NCBI GenBank assembly: GCA_026004775.1
Contig: BPJU01000001.1
Span: forward strand, 62,001 to 126,000
Length of the DNA: 64,000 nucleotides
Origin: Pirellulaceae bacterium
Lineage (GTDB): Bacteria > Planctomycetota > Planctomycetia > Pirellulales > Pirellulaceae
Reading direction: 5' to 3'
Shown here piece by piece: positions 63,332-64,000 of the stretch. Under the pieces are notes generated by a model, which saw nothing but the letters and a program-made list of their open reading frames with translations, was not told the origin of the DNA and did not search any database. Positions within the stretch are counted from its first letter, which is position 1, and each line of letters opens with the position of its first letter. The translations under genes and the position numbers were made by a program.

Positions 63332-64000
63332 ATGGCACGGTGGCTCAAGAGTGCATGGACGTGGCTTCGATATAACTCGCCCCAAAGGCGGTTGTTCGTA
63401 CGCCTGGCAGCCTTGGGGCTGGTGATGGGGATTTCGCTGTGGCTTATCGCCTGGGCCCAGCGATCGACAGTACGTTCTACGACCGACGGTGCCGGCGCTT
63501 CTTCTGCGCAGGCAGATACGGCGCCTAATGGAGCCCCATCAGGAGGAGCTGAGTCAACACCGCGAACTGCTGCCCGACCTGCGCAGCCGGTTCCAAGCGG
63601 CGAGCGGGTCGGGTCGGAGCCGCTGCGGCCGCCGGCCTTGCCACCGTTGGATACTGTAAGCGGTGCCGCCGCAGCGCGTGCCGAACCGGCTCCACCCCGC
63701 ACGCAAACCGCAGTTGCCACTCCCCCAGCCAGTCGCTTGGAGCCACCGGAGCTACCGGCGATACCCGAGACAACCAGTCGCTTTTCTACGAGCAATACGC
63801 CCGCGCTGCCCGCTTCCGGCGACCAACCAGCCTCGAGTCCGCCGGCGGCCACATCGTTACCAACGTCCGGCTCGCGATTCAGTTCGTCTAACCGCGACAC
63901 AAGTGCAACGGAGAATGGAGGCGGCGCAGGTGACCTTGCTCGATCGGCTCTCAGCCAGCCCACAACGGCTGCTGCGACGGCGGACGAGTCGGCTACGGGG
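63332..64000 (+). CDS. Membrane-anchored Pro/Ser/Thr-rich protein, 3' end outside window
   Basis: Open from ATG 63332 to the window edge (223 codons, no stop). It starts MARWLKSAWTWLRYNSPQRR, then one transmembrane helix (LFVRLAALGLVMGISLWLIA, about residues 21-40). The remaining 180 residues are rich in Pro, Ala, Ser, Thr and Gly, with repeated small-residue and proline stretches and no recognised domain. The low-complexity linker may lead to a domain beyond the edge. It lies 260 bases after the polysaccharide-export gene on the same strand. A shift in frame at the edge cannot be excluded. Function unknown. Confidence 0.6.
   Translation, partial: MARWLKSAWTWLRYNSPQRRLFVRLAALGLVMGISLWLIAWAQRSTVRSTTDGAGASSAQADTAPNGAPSGGAESTPRTAARPAQPVPSGERVGSEPLRPPALPPLDTVSGAAAARAEPAPPRTQTAVATPPASRLEPPELPAIPETTSRFSTSNTPALPASGDQPASSPPAATSLPTSGSRFSSSNRDTSATENGGGAGDLARSALSQPTTAAATADESATG

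Noticed and set aside
63133-63963. 276-aa minus-strand frame near the window end
   Set aside because: Mirror of the plus-strand Pro/Ser-rich gene; lacks motifs and a plausible start context.

Overview
The window reads as chromosomal DNA of a GC-rich planctomycete, probably of the Pirellulales/Thermogutta type (inference). The reasons are a heme-motif DUF1549/DUF1553 protein with a PPC-domain protein and a WD40-cytochrome protein, a block of pterin genes that looks like tetrahydromethanopterin (H4MPT) biosynthesis, a four-helix-bundle 'suffix' protein, a Tat-exported xylose-isomerase-like protein and many exported hypotheticals. All calls come from reading the sequence and remembered family motifs; no database search was run.

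Layout. 0-2.5 kb: REP-like palindromes and a decayed REP-associated transposase. 2.5-5.6 kb: a frameshifted membrane protein, folE, an FmdB-like small protein and a frameshifted BtuF-like protein. 5.7-10.3 kb: an ABC exporter operon (ATPase, permease, exported TPR-like protein). 10.6-20.1 kb: folC, RNase P RNA (minus strand), a cation/proton antiporter, a ribbon-helix-helix protein, a sugar-phosphate isomerase-like protein, hflX, a short-chain dehydrogenase (SDR) and an AAA+ ATPase. 20.2-25.4 kb: a minus-strand pterin operon (SDR, DHPS-like, pabB, pabA, DUF447). 25.5-38.4 kb: a FabD-like acyltransferase, a PQQ-propeller protein, a LURP-one-like protein, two exported peptidase genes (a DUF885 protein and a 956-aa amidohydrolase/M19 dipeptidase fusion), a B12-dependent ribonucleotide reductase, an alpha/beta hydrolase and a pseudo-receiver protein. 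38.5-49.2 kb: the planctomycete cytochrome triad and an HtrA protease. 49.6-53.3 kb: dnaG-rpoD with a strong terminator. 53.3-57.9 kb: an identical 1.8-kb block present twice around a unique 622-bp spacer and ending at the 3' end of tmRNA. 58.2-64 kb: a TIM-barrel protein, an MBL-fold nuclease and the start of a polysaccharide-export locus whose last gene runs off the window.

How the genes connect. FolE, PabA/PabB, the DHPS-like protein, DUF447 and FolC all belong to pterin/folate or H4MPT synthesis. NrdJ and the BtuF-like protein suggest reliance on cobalamin. The most unusual structures are the A-U-A duplication abutting ssrA with a 9-bp repeat encoding (Ser-Asp-Arg)n, the neighbouring cytochrome-triad genes that each carry a long coiled-coil, the dipeptidase fusion whose deacylase half lacks the usual metal histidines, and a series of +1 shifts in four minus-strand genes that may be assembly errors.
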